Shown one piece after another: positions 4,876-5,306 of a stretch of DNA of 5,306 nt. The stretch is from Actinomycetes bacterium (lineage in GTDB: Bacteria; Actinomycetota; Actinomycetes; Actinomycetales; Microbacteriaceae): assembly GCA_023457615.1 (NCBI GenBank), contig JAEWKY010000159.1, positions 1 through 5,306 on the forward strand. Reading direction: 5' to 3'. The notes below the pieces were generated by a model. That model was not told the origin of the DNA. It made no database searches and saw only the letters and a program-made list of their open reading frames with translations. The translations under genes and the position numbers were made by a program. Each line of letters starts with the position of its first letter. Within the stretch, counting starts at the first letter, position 1.

Positions 4876-5306
4876 TCACGCGGGCTCGGAGCCGCCCGGG
4901 CGGGGAACCCGCGTGAACGACGAGACGGGATGCCGGTCGGTGGCCCAGGCGACCGCGAAGTCGGGACTGCTGTGCGCCCAGCCGAGCCTTCCCGCGCGGT
5001 CGAGCACGAGCAGCCCCACGTCTCCGCCGACGCGCTCGAGCCGCGTGACGGCGCCGCCGGCGACGGTGGCGGGATCCGCATCGCGCAGGCGCTCGAGGCT
5101 CCAGGCGGCGAGCGTGGTGCGGGCGATGCGCTCGCCGTGGCCCGAGAGCACGACGGCGCCGATCTCGTCGTCCGCCGAGAATCCGGCGCCCGGCAGCGGG
5201 CTGTCGCCGACGCGCCCCGGCGGCATCCCGGAGAGCCCCCCGGGCGAGACGGCGGACGCGACGTGCCCGGCGGAGTCCCGGGCGACGCAGCCGACGGTGT
5301 CGTGGG
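4876..5306 (-). CDS. Isoaspartyl peptidase/L-asparaginase, Ntn-hydrolase type (partial, beta-subunit part)
   Basis: C-terminal 142 residues of a plant-type (class III) asparaginase; the N-terminal part lies beyond the window edge. These enzymes hydrolyse isoaspartyl dipeptides and L-asparagine and self-cleave just before a catalytic threonine. The sequence opens HDTVGCVARDSAG, with the nucleophile Thr encoded at 5296-5298, so the window holds nearly exactly the mature beta subunit (140 residues). GRVGDSPLPGAG follows, with the substrate-binding Arg and Asp at +28 and +31 from the nucleophile, the same spacing as in E. coli IaaA (EcAIII). The STGG site is SPGG here (+18 is Pro) and the TG pair is SG (+51, +52) within SGHGE, so two accessory threonines are replaced. 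An internal ATG at 5226 is not the start, as coding clearly continues upstream. It could be active with altered kinetics or a divergent paralogue. Confidence 0.9.
   Translation of the reverse strand, partial: HDTVGCVARDSAGHVASAVSPGGLSGMPPGRVGDSPLPGAGFSADDEIGAVVLSGHGERIARTTLAAWSLERLRDADPATVAGGAVTRLERVGGDVGLLVLDRAGRLGWAHSSPDFAVAWATDRHPVSSFTRVPRPGGSEPA

Noticed and set aside
4773..5081. Upstream extension of the HDO reading frame toward 5081
   Set aside because: This part overlaps the asparaginase gene in another frame, encodes Arg/Ser/Pro-rich noise and crosses a hairpin; family similarity begins after the TTG at 4772.

Overview
The window is GC-rich throughout, with strong G/C preference at third codon positions, GTG and TTG starts and 4-bp ATGA gene overlaps. 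This points to a high-GC actinobacterium. The lipoprotein signal peptide, the FrcA-type single-domain sugar ATPase and the iron-redox-enzyme/CDGSH pair fit Microbacteriaceae or a close relative, but the family-level assignment is inference. All six genes lie on the minus strand, so transcription runs from high to low coordinates. I found no rRNA, tRNA, insertion sequence, CRISPR array or integration scar.

Upstream block (5306 down to 3490). First comes the C-terminal half (essentially the whole mature beta subunit) of a plant-type isoaspartyl peptidase/L-asparaginase, cut by the window edge. A 103-nt gap holding a strong GC hairpin follows. Then come a 351-aa iron-containing redox enzyme of the haem-oxygenase-like diiron oxidase (HDO) superfamily and a 76-aa CDGSH-type [2Fe-2S] protein. 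The last two overlap by ATGA and look translationally coupled. A diiron oxidase plausibly fed by a dedicated small iron-sulfur protein is the part of the window most likely to be an uncharacterised system.

Control region (3489 down to 3316). This 174-nt intergenic stretch separates the redox pair from a sugar importer. It contains a weak terminator-like inverted repeat, a tandem 11-bp repeat with TCGA cores at helical-turn spacing (candidate operator), and a leader with a small hairpin, a possible 14-codon arginine-rich ORF and a Shine-Dalgarno-like element.

Sugar-import operon (3315 down to 39). It encodes a XylF/ChvE-like sugar-binding lipoprotein, a 134-nt intercistronic region carrying three predicted stem-loops, a single-domain FrcA-like ATPase, and a XylH-like permease overlapping the ATPase by ATGA. 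Together they form a carbohydrate-uptake-transporter-2 (CUT2) system: the lipoprotein captures a monosaccharide outside the membrane, the permease forms the channel and the ATPase powers import. D-xylose or a related aldose is the likeliest substrate, but the sequence does not prove it. The intercistronic hairpins would suit making more binding protein than membrane components.
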